Assembly (NCBI GenBank): GCA_937923625.1
Contig: CALDTV010000010.1
Location: 1 to 64,000, forward strand
Source: an uncultured Alphaproteobacteria bacterium
GTDB taxonomy: Bacteria; Pseudomonadota; Alphaproteobacteria; Micavibrionales; Micavibrionaceae
Length of the DNA stretch: 64,000 nt
Direction of reading: 5' to 3'
Shown: positions 35,049-44,746 of the stretch, piece by piece
Layout of the letters: the number at the start of each line of letters is the position of its first letter
Position numbering within the stretch: position 1 is the stretch's first letter
Program-made: the position numbers and the translations under genes
Notes under the pieces: model-generated
What the model saw: only the letters and a program-made list of their open reading frames with translations
Database searches by the model: none
Told to the model about the DNA's origin: nothing

Positions 35049-36698
35049 TTGTCTCTATTATCAAGCTCCAAAACCGTTCTCGTTTTAAAGGATGAAGGAT
35101 TACAGATTTTTAGTGCGGCGCGCGCGGCGACTAAATTTGTTGATCTCATCCCTTGGGAAACAGAAGACTTTGAAACAAGTGTATCAACGTTGCTTGTCAA
35201 AAAATGTAAGCGCAAACCTGTCTTGATTTTAAATGACATGGTTGAGCAGCATTATCGCAAAGAAAAAATGCCTAAAGTGGGTGCTTTGGATAAAATGGCT
35301 GTTTTAAAAAGACGTCTATCGCTGGCCTTCCCTAATTACAATATTCGTGCTGCTTTGAAATTAAAAGAAACGAAGGGCAACGCGGTTGGGGCGAGTTATC
35401 TTTTTGCTGCTATTCCTTCTGGTGATCAGGTTACTAAAACAATTAAAGCAGTCGATATGTCGGGTGTGTCAATTCAAGGTTTATACTTGTTGCCGGTTGA
35501 ATCTTCCGAAATGGTGCGGGCGTTATCGGCAAAATTGTCGAAAAAAAGAACGCATAAAGCTGAGTGGGTGACGTTTGTTGGTCAACACCAAGGGGGTGGG
35601 CTTCGTCAAATTGTGATCCGTAATGGTGAGCTTGCTTTAACAAGAATGACACCGATTATTGATACGGATGTTGAGCCTGACTTGTGGGCCAAAGAAGTAT
35701 CTGCTGAATTATTGTCAACAATGAGCTATCTAGCGCGACTTGGTTTTAAGGAAACTGATGGCTTAGAAGTTATTGTGATTGCAAATGATTCTGCACATGC
35801 TGTGCTAGAGCAAAGCGTCGATGTCGGGGCTGAATTAGAGATTATGACGGCTGCCGAGGCGGGCGCCGTTTTAGGGGTGAATTTAGGGGCGCAAAAGAAC
35901 CTAAGATATGCCGATGCTTTACATGCGGCTTATGTCGCAAAAAAGCCGAAATTAAAACTCCCTATGCAGTCTTCTGCGATTGAGGGAGTCACAAGACCGC
36001 GACAAATTGCAGCTCTTTTAATTGCGGGGCTTTTGGCTGGGTGTGCTTATTTTGGCTATGATGCTTTTGGTAAGTTTAATAAACAAATTGAAACATCAGA
36101 TCGTCTAGAAATTGTAGAACAACAAGCTCAATCAATTCGGTCAGATTACAGACGTGTTTTAAGTGAACGTAAGGCATTGGGGTATGATTTGCTTTTAGTC
36201 AATAACACAGTTGAAGTTTATAACGAAATCCAGGAAAGTAAATATGACGTAGATTTTGTTGTCGAGCAAGTTGGCTTAGCTCTAGGGCCCGATTTAAAAT
36301 TAAATAAGATGGCTTTAAGTTCTCATGAAATTAAAAAGGAAGCAGAGGCTGCAAATGCTTTTAGTTATCAGCCGCCCTCTACTGAAATAGACACGACAAA
36401 AGAGGATACAAGAAAAAATTCTGTTTTAAATCTGGTGATCTCTTTTTCTTTTGCAAGCAGCATTGACGTCGCCGAAGGAGTTGCAAGAATGAATGCTCTT
36501 CGTGATAGGCTGCAGAATAGATTAAAGGAGTATGATGTCAAAATTATCAAGCAAGTGGCAGATTTAAGTTACACAGGTAACTTTGTTGTAGAATCTCCAT
36601 TAGAAAGTAATGCTGATGGTGACGCCGAAGATAATGCAGCACAAGGAAGTGAAGAAGTTTACACTGCTGAAATTCAAATCAGGGGGCGTAAAAAATGA
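35049..36698 (+). CDS. PilM/GspL-like pilus assembly protein with one membrane helix
   Basis: 549 residues from a TTG at 35049 preceded by AAGG. A cytoplasmic actin-like half (SLLSSSKTVLVLKDEG; EVSAELLSTMSYLARLGF; AAEAGAVLGVNLG) is followed by a transmembrane helix about residues 325-345 (IAALLIAGLLAGCAYFGYDA) and a periplasmic helical-plus-ferredoxin-like part. This is the arrangement of GspL, or of PilM fused to PilN, as in MSHA biogenesis proteins MshI/MshI2. It links the assembly ATPase to the periplasmic ring. Sequence is divergent; call is by position and topology. ATGA overlap with the next gene. Confidence 0.72.
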   Translation: MSLLSSSKTVLVLKDEGLQIFSAARAATKFVDLIPWETEDFETSVSTLLVKKCKRKPVLILNDMVEQHYRKEKMPKVGALDKMAVLKRRLSLAFPNYNIRAALKLKETKGNAVGASYLFAAIPSGDQVTKTIKAVDMSGVSIQGLYLLPVESSEMVRALSAKLSKKRTHKAEWVTFVGQHQGGGLRQIVIRNGELALTRMTPIIDTDVEPDLWAKEVSAELLSTMSYLARLGFKETDGLEVIVIANDSAHAVLEQSVDVGAELEIMTAAEAGAVLGVNLGAQKNLRYADALHAAYVAKKPKLKLPMQSSAIEGVTRPRQIAALLIAGLLAGCAYFGYDAFGKFNKQIETSDRLEIVEQQAQSIRSDYRRVLSERKALGYDLLLVNNTVEVYNEIQESKYDVDFVVEQVGLALGPDLKLNKMALSSHEIKKEAEAANAFSYQPPSTEIDTTKEDTRKNSVLNLVISFSFASSIDVAEGVARMNALRDRLQNRLKEYDVKIIKQVADLSYTGNFVVESPLESNADGDAEDNAAQGSEEVYTAEIQIRGRKK

Positions 36699-37375
36699 TA
36701 AAAAGGATTGGTACGGCTAAGATTTTTATTTTGATTGTTCTTGCTGTCTTGTGCGCTTTTTTTGCTTTTTTAAGTTTATATTTCCTTGATTCAAAATTAA
36801 TAAAGGACACACGTACTTTAAATGCTGTACAGGGCGAGGTAACGGATCTTTCAGAGAAAACTGAAAAGCTAAAGGAAAGCGCGGTTGAATTTGAGAAGCA
36901 CATCAAAACTTTTTTAAAAATGGAAAAAGATGGTTTTTTTAATCAACAAACCAAGGGGCAAGAAACAGGTGCAATTATTGATGCGGCCATCCAACAAGCA
37001 GATTTAATTGCTTATAAATATGAAATAAAGTCTGCTGAAACGATTAACGCTCCTCAGTTAAAAGAAGTGGGGCGTAAATTAATTAGCTCAGAAATACATT
37101 TTGATTTGAAGGCCTTGGACGATGTCGATATTTATAAGTTTTTTAATTTATTGATTTCGACCTTACCTGGTGAAGTCTTGGTTCAAGAGGGTTTGGTTTC
37201 TAAAAAAGAACAGATTACGCCTGAACTTCTACGTGAGATTGGTACGGGTAAAAAAATACCGATTATTGAGGCAAAAGGAATATTTTTATGGAGAACGATT
37301 GTCCCCGATGAAAACGCTTCTGCTGATGTGCGCGATGGTGAGTTTATTGGCGAAGATGGTTCGGGGGAGTTTTAG
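36695..37375 (+). CDS. PilO/GspM/MshJ-like pilus assembly protein
   Basis: 226 residues with one N-terminal transmembrane helix (IFILIVLAVLCAFFAFLSLY), a coiled-coil of about 50 residues (LNAVQGEVTDLSEKTEKLKE), and a compact alpha/beta periplasmic domain (ISSEIHFDLKALDDVDIYKF, FNLLISTLPGEVLV). This fits PilO/GspM/MshJ, which dimerises with the PilN/GspL partner encoded upstream. The start overlaps the preceding stop. Identification is mainly topology and position. Confidence 0.68.
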   Translation: MIKRIGTAKIFILIVLAVLCAFFAFLSLYFLDSKLIKDTRTLNAVQGEVTDLSEKTEKLKESAVEFEKHIKTFLKMEKDGFFNQQTKGQETGAIIDAAIQQADLIAYKYEIKSAETINAPQLKEVGRKLISSEIHFDLKALDDVDIYKFFNLLISTLPGEVLVQEGLVSKKEQITPELLREIGTGKKIPIIEAKGIFLWRTIVPDENASADVRDGEFIGEDGSGEF

Positions 37376-37378
37376 ACT

Positions 37379-37909
37379 ATGTTTAAAAATATTTTAGCCT
37401 CTTCTTTGTTGATTTGTTTAACCTCAGTCAGTTTTGTCTACGCCCAAGATATGAATGCTTCTCAGGAGATTGAACTTTTAAACCCATATAATGGGTCATC
37501 AGATGATCAACAGCAGCCACAGCGCCCACGTATAAGTTTAGAGCAATTTCCTTCTTTGTTTTTAACGCCAAATGAGCAGAGTTTGTTAAGGGAAGCACGT
37601 GCTGGCTTTAACACTGCTGACCCCAATAAGATTGATAACTCGATGGGGAGTGTATTGGGAGGTTCACGTGAATTGATTTTAGGGGGTGTGGCTTATCGTT
37701 CCCGTGCGGAATGGGCCATCTGGCTCAATGGGCAAAAAATTACGCCTAAAAATTTACCACCTGAAATTTTAGATATTAATGTTTATAAAGATTATATTCG
37801 ACTTAAATGGGTTGATTCAGCCACAAATCAAATTTTTCCAGTTAAACTAAGAGCCAATCAGAGATTTAATATGGACACGCGTATGTTTTTACCGGGTGCA
37901 GGAATGTAA
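37379..37909 (+). CDS. MshK/PilP-like periplasmic pilus protein
   Basis: 176 residues with a signal peptide ending near FVYAQ. The C-terminal half has one conserved block (LILGGVAYRSRAEWAIWLNG, ITPKNLPPEILDINVY) that resembles the MshK/GspC-type HR domain which docks to the secretin. Short length and the place between the PilO-like and ABC genes fit an MshK-like adaptor. The rest is low-complexity (DDQQQPQRP). Family assignment is tentative. Confidence 0.62.
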   Translation: MFKNILASSLLICLTSVSFVYAQDMNASQEIELLNPYNGSSDDQQQPQRPRISLEQFPSLFLTPNEQSLLREARAGFNTADPNKIDNSMGSVLGGSRELILGGVAYRSRAEWAIWLNGQKITPKNLPPEILDINVYKDYIRLKWVDSATNQIFPVKLRANQRFNMDTRMFLPGAGM

Positions 37910-37913
37910 TATT

Positions 37914-38621
37914 ATGACACAGGCAGTGACACAAAATGTTCTATCCGTCTCTTCGCTATCTGCGGGGTATGGACAGGTAAAAGTTGTTGATGATGTTAGC
38001 TTTGATATTAAACAAGGGGAGATTTATGGCCTTGTGGGTTTGAACGGTGCTGGTAAGACAACGCTGATCAAAACAATCCTTGGTCTGCGTCAGAGATTTT
38101 CTGGTGAGATAGAAACAGGCGGCGCTGATAAGGTGTCTTATTTGCCAGAAAGATTCGATCCGCCTTGGTTTTTAAATGGCTATGATTTTATTCATTTTTC
38201 TTTGAAAATTTATAATAAAAAAATATCTAATCAAGAGATTGAAGAAGCGGCCGCAAGTATTTCTTTAAATGTAGATTTCTTGAAAAAATTTGTGAACACA
38301 TATTCAAAAGGGATGCGGCAAAAGCTTGGTTTGTTGGCGACTGTCCTTTCGGGGTGTCCGTTATTAATTTTAGATGAACCCATGAGCGGGCTGGACCCTA
38401 AAGCGCGTCAGGAAGTAAAACGCATAATTAAGGATGTCAAAAATGATGGTAATTCAGTTTTTATGAGTTCACATATTTTGGCAGACGTGGCTGAGCTGTG
38501 TGATCGTGTGGCCGTTTTTCATCATAATAAGATTATTTTTATTGGAACTCCCCAAGAAATGCTTGAAAAAGGGGCAGGTGACGACCTTGAAAAAGCATTT
38601 TTGTCTTTAATTTCGGTATAG
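37914..38621 (+). CDS. ABC transporter ATP-binding protein
   Basis: 235 residues from the ATG at 37914 (an ATG at 37896 overlaps the previous gene). Complete ABC ATPase: Walker A GLNGAGKTTLIKT, a YLPERFDPPWFLNGYD Q-loop region, signature YSKGMRQKLGLL, Walker B LLILDEPMSGLDP, and switch His in SSHILADVAEL. It is of the drug/lipid-export DRA or GldA/NatA type with an ABC-2 permease partner. The likely partner is the permease gene at 44747, in the same direction but six kilobases downstream with pilus genes between. Cargo unknown. Confidence 0.88.
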   Translation: MTQAVTQNVLSVSSLSAGYGQVKVVDDVSFDIKQGEIYGLVGLNGAGKTTLIKTILGLRQRFSGEIETGGADKVSYLPERFDPPWFLNGYDFIHFSLKIYNKKISNQEIEEAAASISLNVDFLKKFVNTYSKGMRQKLGLLATVLSGCPLLILDEPMSGLDPKARQEVKRIIKDVKNDGNSVFMSSHILADVAELCDRVAVFHHNKIIFIGTPQEMLEKGAGDDLEKAFLSLISV

Positions 38622-38713
38622 TTTGGGCATTAGGATTTCATAATTTGTATTGATAGGCAATTCTGTTAATATAACGCAAATTGATTTGGAACGTTTAAGG
38701 TAGAACCTCAGAA

Positions 38714-39883
38714 ATGATGATGTCATTTAAAGCTAGGAAAAATAAATTATTTTTGAGTGCCTCTTTGGCGCTCATATTAGGTTTCGCTACGCCGGTTATG
38801 GCGCAAGTCGAACTTTCCCTAGATGATATTACGCTTGATCTTGGGGATGCGCCGCCTCAACCTGTTCAAACACAAATGATGGAGGGGGGGATTCCTTCTT
38901 CACCGCCTGCTGATGTGACAGATATTTTGCCTGAGCAAGTTATGGACATCCAAGAGATTACTCTAGATGAAGCCTCAGAAGGTGGGTGGATGGAAAGTGA
39001 CCTTTCTTCGGAGGATATCCCTTCTAGCGAAATTATTGATCTGACATCTGTTGATTTGGTAGAAAGCGAAGAAATGCCAACGGTAAGTGTTGCGCCGCCA
39101 ACAGAAGCTTTGGTGAGTCCAGCGTTTGATGCGCCCGATCCTGTGGCGGTTAAACCTCCTATTCCTGCTTACTCTGGGCAATATTTTGACTCTGATGCGA
39201 TTGTTGCAAGACCTGCTTTTGGTGCGCGGTTAGAGCCACGTCAGGTTGATCCGCTTTATGAGCCAGGATCAAGTTTTGTCGTTGTACGAAAAAATGCGGG
39301 CGCGAATAGCCGACAAGCAAAAATTATTGCCGCGCAAAGAGCGATAAAATTAGGACGTTATTCATCAGCGTTGGAATTATATGAGCAACTATACAAGCAA
39401 ACACCCAAGGATAAGCGCGTTCTAATGGGGCTTGCTGTGGCGCAACAAAATAGTGGCTTTACCGAATCCGCAATTGCGACGTACGAAGAATTGCTTCGCA
39501 TTGATCCTAAGAACACAAATGCAACAGCCAACATGTTGGGTTTGATTTCTCAAGAATATCCTGCTGTTGCTTATCGTAAGTTGTTAGATTTATGGCGCAA
39601 AGACTCTTCTAATCCTGCTATAGCGGCGCAAATAGGTCTGACGACGGCAAAGGCAGGAAATGTTGAAGAAGCTATCCGATTTTTAGGAATTGCGGCAAGT
39701 ATCGAGCCAAATAATGCGCTTCATCTTTACAACATGGCGATTGTTTCTGATCAAACTGGTGCGCATAAAGACGCTGTTGATCTATACCAAAAGGCTATGG
39801 AATTAGATGCCGCCTATAGCGGTAGTCGTTCTATCCCGCGTGACCAAGTATATGACAGGCTTGCACAGCTTCGCCGTTTATAA
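38714..39883 (+). CDS. TPR-repeat periplasmic protein of the pilus locus (MshN-like)
   Basis: 389 residues with a signal peptide (FLSASLALILGFATPVMAQ). Residues about 35-170 are acidic and Pro-rich. From about 200 onward there are TPR repeats: SRQAKIIAAQRAIKLGRYSSA, KRVLMGLAVAQQNSGFTESA, AAQIGLTTAKAGNVEEAI, and NALHLYNMAIVSDQTGAHKD. PilF/PilW and MshN are TPR proteins that support secretin or pilus assembly, which fits its place. The function is inferred from context. Confidence 0.72.
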   Translation: MMMSFKARKNKLFLSASLALILGFATPVMAQVELSLDDITLDLGDAPPQPVQTQMMEGGIPSSPPADVTDILPEQVMDIQEITLDEASEGGWMESDLSSEDIPSSEIIDLTSVDLVESEEMPTVSVAPPTEALVSPAFDAPDPVAVKPPIPAYSGQYFDSDAIVARPAFGARLEPRQVDPLYEPGSSFVVVRKNAGANSRQAKIIAAQRAIKLGRYSSALELYEQLYKQTPKDKRVLMGLAVAQQNSGFTESAIATYEELLRIDPKNTNATANMLGLISQEYPAVAYRKLLDLWRKDSSNPAIAAQIGLTTAKAGNVEEAIRFLGIAASIEPNNALHLYNMAIVSDQTGAHKDAVDLYQKAMELDAAYSGSRSIPRDQVYDRLAQLRRL

Positions 39884-39895
39884 ATTTTCAAAACT

Positions 39896-40390
39896 TTGAT
39901 TTATAATTTTGATAGTGTGCCTATAGAATTCATTGTTTTTCTAGCTATTTGTTTTGCCTTGCTCGGTGCTTGTCTGGGAAGTTTTGCTTCTGCCATTATT
40001 CCGCGTATTATTGATGGTAAATCTTGGGCTTTCAACACATCTCAAAAAGCGGCAAGGTCAGAATGTCCCAAATGCGGACACATATTAAATAGCCTCGATT
40101 TAATCCCAATCTTTTCTTATTTGCTTCAAAAAGGGTGCTGTCGTTATTGTCGCGAAACGATCTCTAAGCGTTATTTTTTGTTAGAGATATTCTCTGCATT
40201 TTTTGCCGTTATAATTTATTTTATTTTTAGCTTCAGTATATTTACGCTCGCTATTTTATCGGTCTACCCATTCTTATTGTCGCAAATACATGTTTATATG
40301 ACAAAACGTTTCCTTTCGCGTCAGCTTGTTTTTATCATTCTATTATTGCTTATTATTTATGGAATTATAGCGATTGTTAAAATGATTTAA
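39896..40390 (+). CDS. Prepilin peptidase-like protein reduced to the N-terminal methylase domain
   Basis: 164 residues from a TTG at 39896. Residues 20-100 match the N-terminal (methyltransferase) domain of PilD/GspO: LLGACLGSFASAIIPRI, SECPKCGHILNSLDLIPIFSYLLQKGCC and RYCRETISKRYFLLEI, with the Zn-binding CxxC...CxxC set complete. The C-terminal aspartyl peptidase domain with its two catalytic Asp (LPD and GxGD motifs) is missing; only two or three hydrophobic helices follow. It may methylate pilin N-termini or assist a full-length peptidase encoded elsewhere. It ends naturally (TAA) without a visible frameshift. Confidence 0.75.
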   Translation: MIYNFDSVPIEFIVFLAICFALLGACLGSFASAIIPRIIDGKSWAFNTSQKAARSECPKCGHILNSLDLIPIFSYLLQKGCCRYCRETISKRYFLLEIFSAFFAVIIYFIFSFSIFTLAILSVYPFLLSQIHVYMTKRFLSRQLVFIILLLLIIYGIIAIVKMI

Positions 40391-40518
40391 GCTGTTTTGT
40401 TGACCTATAGTGAGGATAGGCAGACAATATTTTAGGGTTCTTTACTTTTTGTTGGTATTTTTAGCTTAATAATGAAATATCGGCTAATTCTGCTTAAATA
40501 TTCTTTTAGGAGGCTTTC

Positions 40519-41661
40519 TTGGATTTAACACAATTGCTTGCATTTTCGATGAAAAATAATGCGTCAGATTTACATCTGAGCGCAAACAGTCCGCCAATTA
40601 TCCGTGTGCGCGGCGATATGAAAAAAGTTAAGTCCGATAAGCTCTCTAGTGATGAAATTCGTACCATGTTGTACTCCGTCATGTCTGAAGAACAGCGCGC
40701 AACATACGAGCGTGAAATGGATTTAGATTTTGCAATTGCCTTTGGTGACACAGCGCGTTTTCGTGTGAACGCCTTTAATACACGCAATGGTGCCGCGGCA
40801 GTTTTTAGAACAATTCCACACGAAGTGCCGACAATGGAAGAGCTGAACTTACCGCCTGCTATACGTAATTTTGCGGAGTTAGAAAAAGGTTTGGTTCTTG
40901 TGACGGGGGCAACAGGAAGCGGTAAATCGACAACGCTCGCCGCGCTCATCAATCATATTAATGCAACAAAAAACAAGCATATTTTAACGATTGAAGACCC
41001 TGTTGAATTTTTCCACACCTCTAATAAATGTTTGGTAAACCATCGCGAGATTGAAAGAGATACGAACAGTTTTAGATCTGCCTTAAAGAGCGCTTTGCGG
41101 GAAGACCCAGATGTTATTTTGGTGGGGGAGATGCGGGACTATGAGACAATCTCACTGGCAATGACAGCTGCAGAGACAGGGCATTTGGTTTTAGGCACGT
41201 TACACTCAAATACGGCCAATAAAACGATTGATCGTATCATTGATGTTTTTCCTTCGGGGGATAAAGAGATGGTGCGGGCGATGCTTTCGAGTGCTTTGGA
41301 AGGCGTTGTCGCGCAAAAATTGTTAAAACGAGCAGATGGTCAAGGCCGTGTCGCGGCTTTTGAAATTTTAGTTGGTACAAACGCTGTGCGCAATTTGATT
41401 CGTGAAAACCAAATTTCACAAATTTATTCGATGATGCAAACAGGATCGCGCTATGGGATGATTACTATGGAAGAGGCTATTAATAATTTAGTCGCAGATG
41501 GTTCCATTACGCCTGAGCTAGCGCGCGCCTCTCTTGCAAAAGCGGGAGATGAAGGGTTGGGTACAGTAAGCAAAACAGACGAGGAAGCGCCAAAAGCAAA
41601 AGAACCCGCTAAAGTAGCCGCAACAAAAGCACAAGATGATGATGAGGGGTATTCTTTTTGA
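40519..41661 (+). CDS. PilT-family retraction ATPase
   Basis: 380 residues from a TTG at 40519 placed six bases after a strong AGGAGG, so the non-ATG start is firmly set. PilT disassembles the pilus for twitching or surface movement. PilT landmarks: NNASDLHLSANSPPIIRV, Walker A GATGSGKSTTLAALI near residue 130, LTIEDPVEFFH (Asp box), DPDVILVGEMRDYETI (Walker B), GHLVLGTLHSNTA (His box), AIRDLIRE-like NAVRNLIREN, and a Lys/Ala-rich C-terminal tail of about 40 residues not typical of PilT. Overlaps the next gene by 4 bases. Confidence 0.93.
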   Translation: MDLTQLLAFSMKNNASDLHLSANSPPIIRVRGDMKKVKSDKLSSDEIRTMLYSVMSEEQRATYEREMDLDFAIAFGDTARFRVNAFNTRNGAAAVFRTIPHEVPTMEELNLPPAIRNFAELEKGLVLVTGATGSGKSTTLAALINHINATKNKHILTIEDPVEFFHTSNKCLVNHREIERDTNSFRSALKSALREDPDVILVGEMRDYETISLAMTAAETGHLVLGTLHSNTANKTIDRIIDVFPSGDKEMVRAMLSSALEGVVAQKLLKRADGQGRVAAFEILVGTNAVRNLIRENQISQIYSMMQTGSRYGMITMEEAINNLVADGSITPELARASLAKAGDEGLGTVSKTDEEAPKAKEPAKVAATKAQDDDEGYSF

Positions 41662-42785
41662 GCCAGCCAATCGCCTTTAAATACCTAAACGCCATGAATG
41701 AGCGTAATGCAAGTGACCTATACTTGACGGTTGGGCACGCCCCCGTGATGCGCGTTGATGACCAGCTTCAGGATATTGATCCTGATCCAATGACGATTGA
41801 TCAAGTTAATGAAGTCATTCATAGCATTTTGACGGCCAAACAGCGCCGTGATTTTGAATTGAAATGGGAATTAAATACGTCACTTGATGTGGGTAAATAT
41901 GGACGTTTTCGTGTGAATATTTTAAAGCAACGCCAAAATCCTGCTTTGGTCATTCGCCGTATTATTTCAACTATTCCGCAGATTGGCGATTTAAGATTGC
42001 CCAAAATTGTTGAAAATTTATCTTTGGCGCGCCGCGGCCTTATTCTTTTGACAGGGATGACGGGGTCTGGAAAATCCACAACTCTTGCTTCTATGTTAAA
42101 CCATCGTAATGAGAGAGTTGGTGGACATATTCTTACAATCGAAGATCCAATCGAATATTATCACGAACATAAAAAAAGTGTGGTGACACAGCGTGAAGTA
42201 GGGGTTGATACAGATTCATATTCAACAGCATTGAAAAATTCTTTGCGTCAACGCCCAGATGTTATTCTAATTGGCGAGATACGTGATAAAGAAGTGATGG
42301 AGCAGGCTTTAACAATTGCTGAGACTGGACATTTATGTCTGGCGACGCTTCATACGAATAACGCCTATCAAGCCATTGAGCGTATTGTAAATTTCTTTTC
42401 CGAAGACCAACAAAAGCAAGTGCGTATGAATTTATCAATGAATTTAAAAGCAATTGTTTCTCAACGGCTGCTTCAATCTGAAAAAGGCGGGCTCGTTCCA
42501 GCACTAGAGATTATGCTAAATGAGGCCTTGATACGTGATTTGATCGTTAAGGGGGATTATGGCAAAGTAACGGATGTTATGGAACAAAATAATCCAATGG
42601 GCATGTGTACTTTTGATCAATCACTTATTTCACTTTATGTTGATGGGCATATAGATGAGGAAACGCTGATAAGTCAATCTGACAAGTCTAGTGATATGAA
42701 AGTAAAAGTTCAAGAAGTTCGTTTGGGCGCTGGGATGGATGGTTTGGATGCTATTGATACGTCAATTCTATCCGTTTCTGATTAA
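41658..42785 (+). CDS. PilU/PilT-family ATPase, second retraction ATPase
   Basis: 375 residues, TTG start overlapping the TGA of the upstream PilT. Contains ERNASDLYLTVGHAPVMRV, TGMTGSGKSTTLASM (Walker A near 133), ILTIEDPIEYYHEH, RPDVILIGEIRDKEVM and GHLCLATLHTNNAYQAIERI. The C-terminal tail is longer than that of PilT (about 40 residues after the RecA-like domain), as in PilU. PilU acts with PilT in retraction. The tandem PilT-PilU arrangement is common. Confidence 0.9.
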   Translation: MSQPIAFKYLNAMNERNASDLYLTVGHAPVMRVDDQLQDIDPDPMTIDQVNEVIHSILTAKQRRDFELKWELNTSLDVGKYGRFRVNILKQRQNPALVIRRIISTIPQIGDLRLPKIVENLSLARRGLILLTGMTGSGKSTTLASMLNHRNERVGGHILTIEDPIEYYHEHKKSVVTQREVGVDTDSYSTALKNSLRQRPDVILIGEIRDKEVMEQALTIAETGHLCLATLHTNNAYQAIERIVNFFSEDQQKQVRMNLSMNLKAIVSQRLLQSEKGGLVPALEIMLNEALIRDLIVKGDYGKVTDVMEQNNPMGMCTFDQSLISLYVDGHIDEETLISQSDKSSDMKVKVQEVRLGAGMDGLDAIDTSILSVSD

Positions 42786-42899
42786 AATTATAAATAACTC
42801 AACCAAGCTATGGTGTATCTTAGATAAATCCGTTAGATTCTTAAATAGAATCATATTCTAGTAATATATTTTTAAATTCACGCGTTGGGGGTTAACGCA

Positions 42900-44723
42900 A
42901 TGTCACATAGTTTTTCAGCTGTTCAAAAGCTTTTCTTGGTTTTGTTTTTTATAACAGTATGTCCTTTTCTTGCGTCATGTGAAATGACGCAGAATTATTT
43001 GAAGCATGACCGCGAGAATAATATGGAGCCTCAAGATTATCGTGATGCTCTTGCGCCGCGCCCCATTGATATTGGGGATAAAAACAAAGGGCGCCTAAGT
43101 GGGAATATTCCTGCATTGAAACCTTATGTCGCGGCGCCGGATACAAACTATAAGCCAATGCCACTGGTGACAATTTCTGTAAATCAAACAGTTCCGATCA
43201 GAGACGTGATTTATGAAATTGCAGAACAGGCAGAATATGATGTTGAACTAGATCCGCGGATTCGTGGTTCCATTATCTTTTCAGCGCGAAACCGTCCTTT
43301 AGACATGGTTATTGAACGTATTTCTGATATAGCGGGGCTTCGTTTCAACTTTGAAGATGACATGCTTCGTGTTGAAATGGATACACCATATCATGAAACA
43401 TATAAGATTAATTATTTAGCTTTAACGCGAACCAATGCCAGTTCTATCAGCAATAACATATCAGTTGTCGCAGAAGGCGGCGCAGAAACGGGATCTCAAT
43501 TTTCTGCTTCTAATGAGAGCGTTATAGATTTTTGGCAAGAGTTAGAAACAAACTTAACGCAAATAGTTCAATCTAATAGGGATAGTGCTCGTTTAGCGAC
43601 GGATCGTGACCCTACAGTGACCGTTGCTCAAGGTGCGCCAGCCCCTGTTGACCCGCTTGTTATGGATGATCAGGGGAATATTGCCGAAAATGGCCCCAAT
43701 GTTCAGGTAGCGCCACCCGCCGCAGTTTTAAATGTAAACGCGATAGCACAAGAGGGTGAGGAAGAATCGAACAGTGAAGAAGATCCCTTTGAAGCGCGCT
43801 TCTCTATGAATAGGCAAGCAGGGCTTGTATCGGTTTTTGCGCCTGAAAGAGTGCATGAAAAAGTATCTTCTTACCTGTCCGAGTTAAAAAAATCAGCGAC
43901 AACTCAGGTGCTGATTGAAGCCAAGGTTCTTGAAGTGACATTGGATGATCAATTCTCCGCTGGTATTGATTGGACGATTATTTTTGATGAATTGTCACGT
44001 GGTGGCATTGGTTTTAATGCGACAGGTGGTTTGGTTCGTGGTGTTATTGATTCCGGCATTGCTGATACAAACACGGCGATCGCGACTTACAGCCGTGGTG
44101 ATGTGAACGCGACGATAGATGCTCTATCACAATTTGGTACGATCCAAGCTTTGGCGAGTCCTAGATTAACGGTGTTGAATAATCAGTCGGCTGTTTTAAA
44201 CGTCGCAGAAAATGTTGTTTATTTTGAAATTGAATCTGAAACAACGATAACCGATGGTATCGCTCTTACGGAAACAACGGCTGAGACGCGTACTGTGCCA
44301 GAAGGCGTTCTCATTAATGTGCAGCCTGCAATTGATGTTGACGACCAGTTAATTTCAATGGCTATTCGTCCAACAATCACAACAATCACTCAAAGAATTC
44401 CAGATCCCGTTAATGCTGGAAATACTGTTCCGCAAGTTAATGTTCAGGAGTTTGACTCCATTATTCAAATGAATAACGGTCAAGCGGTTGTTATGGGGGG
44501 CTTAATGCAAGATCGCGTTGAAGGAATACGTAAGGGGGTTCCTGTTTTGGGAGAAACACCTTTACTCGGCGCTCTCTTTAGAAACCAGCAAGATCAAGTT
44601 AAAAAAACCGAACTTGTTGTATTCCTGAAGGCAACAATTGTTGAAGGCGGAAATAGCATTCATGCAACGGATAAAGATTTATATCGTACATTCTCTAGCG
44701 ATAGACGTCCTTTTGATCTGTAG
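42900..44723 (+). CDS. Secretin of the pilus locus (MshL/PilQ/GspD family)
   Basis: 607 residues from an ATG at 42900. It starts with a lipoprotein signal (FFITVCPFLASCEMTQ; lipobox LASC). N-domain around residues 85-170 (VTISVNQTVPIRDVIYEIAE), a low-complexity acidic stretch around 270, and a secretin domain from about 310: QVLIEAKVLEVTLDD, IQALASPRLTVLNNQSAVLNV... (VAENVVYF follows), MGGLMQDRVEG, and GVPVLGETPLLGALFRNQ. Forms the outer-membrane pore for the pilus. Its lipid anchor suggests self-targeting or a pilotin-less assembly. Confidence 0.92.
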   Translation: MSHSFSAVQKLFLVLFFITVCPFLASCEMTQNYLKHDRENNMEPQDYRDALAPRPIDIGDKNKGRLSGNIPALKPYVAAPDTNYKPMPLVTISVNQTVPIRDVIYEIAEQAEYDVELDPRIRGSIIFSARNRPLDMVIERISDIAGLRFNFEDDMLRVEMDTPYHETYKINYLALTRTNASSISNNISVVAEGGAETGSQFSASNESVIDFWQELETNLTQIVQSNRDSARLATDRDPTVTVAQGAPAPVDPLVMDDQGNIAENGPNVQVAPPAAVLNVNAIAQEGEEESNSEEDPFEARFSMNRQAGLVSVFAPERVHEKVSSYLSELKKSATTQVLIEAKVLEVTLDDQFSAGIDWTIIFDELSRGGIGFNATGGLVRGVIDSGIADTNTAIATYSRGDVNATIDALSQFGTIQALASPRLTVLNNQSAVLNVAENVVYFEIESETTITDGIALTETTAETRTVPEGVLINVQPAIDVDDQLISMAIRPTITTITQRIPDPVNAGNTVPQVNVQEFDSIIQMNNGQAVVMGGLMQDRVEGIRKGVPVLGETPLLGALFRNQQDQVKKTELVVFLKATIVEGGNSIHATDKDLYRTFSSDRRPFDL

Positions 44724-44746
44724 ATTTTTTTAGCAAGGCTCTTTAG

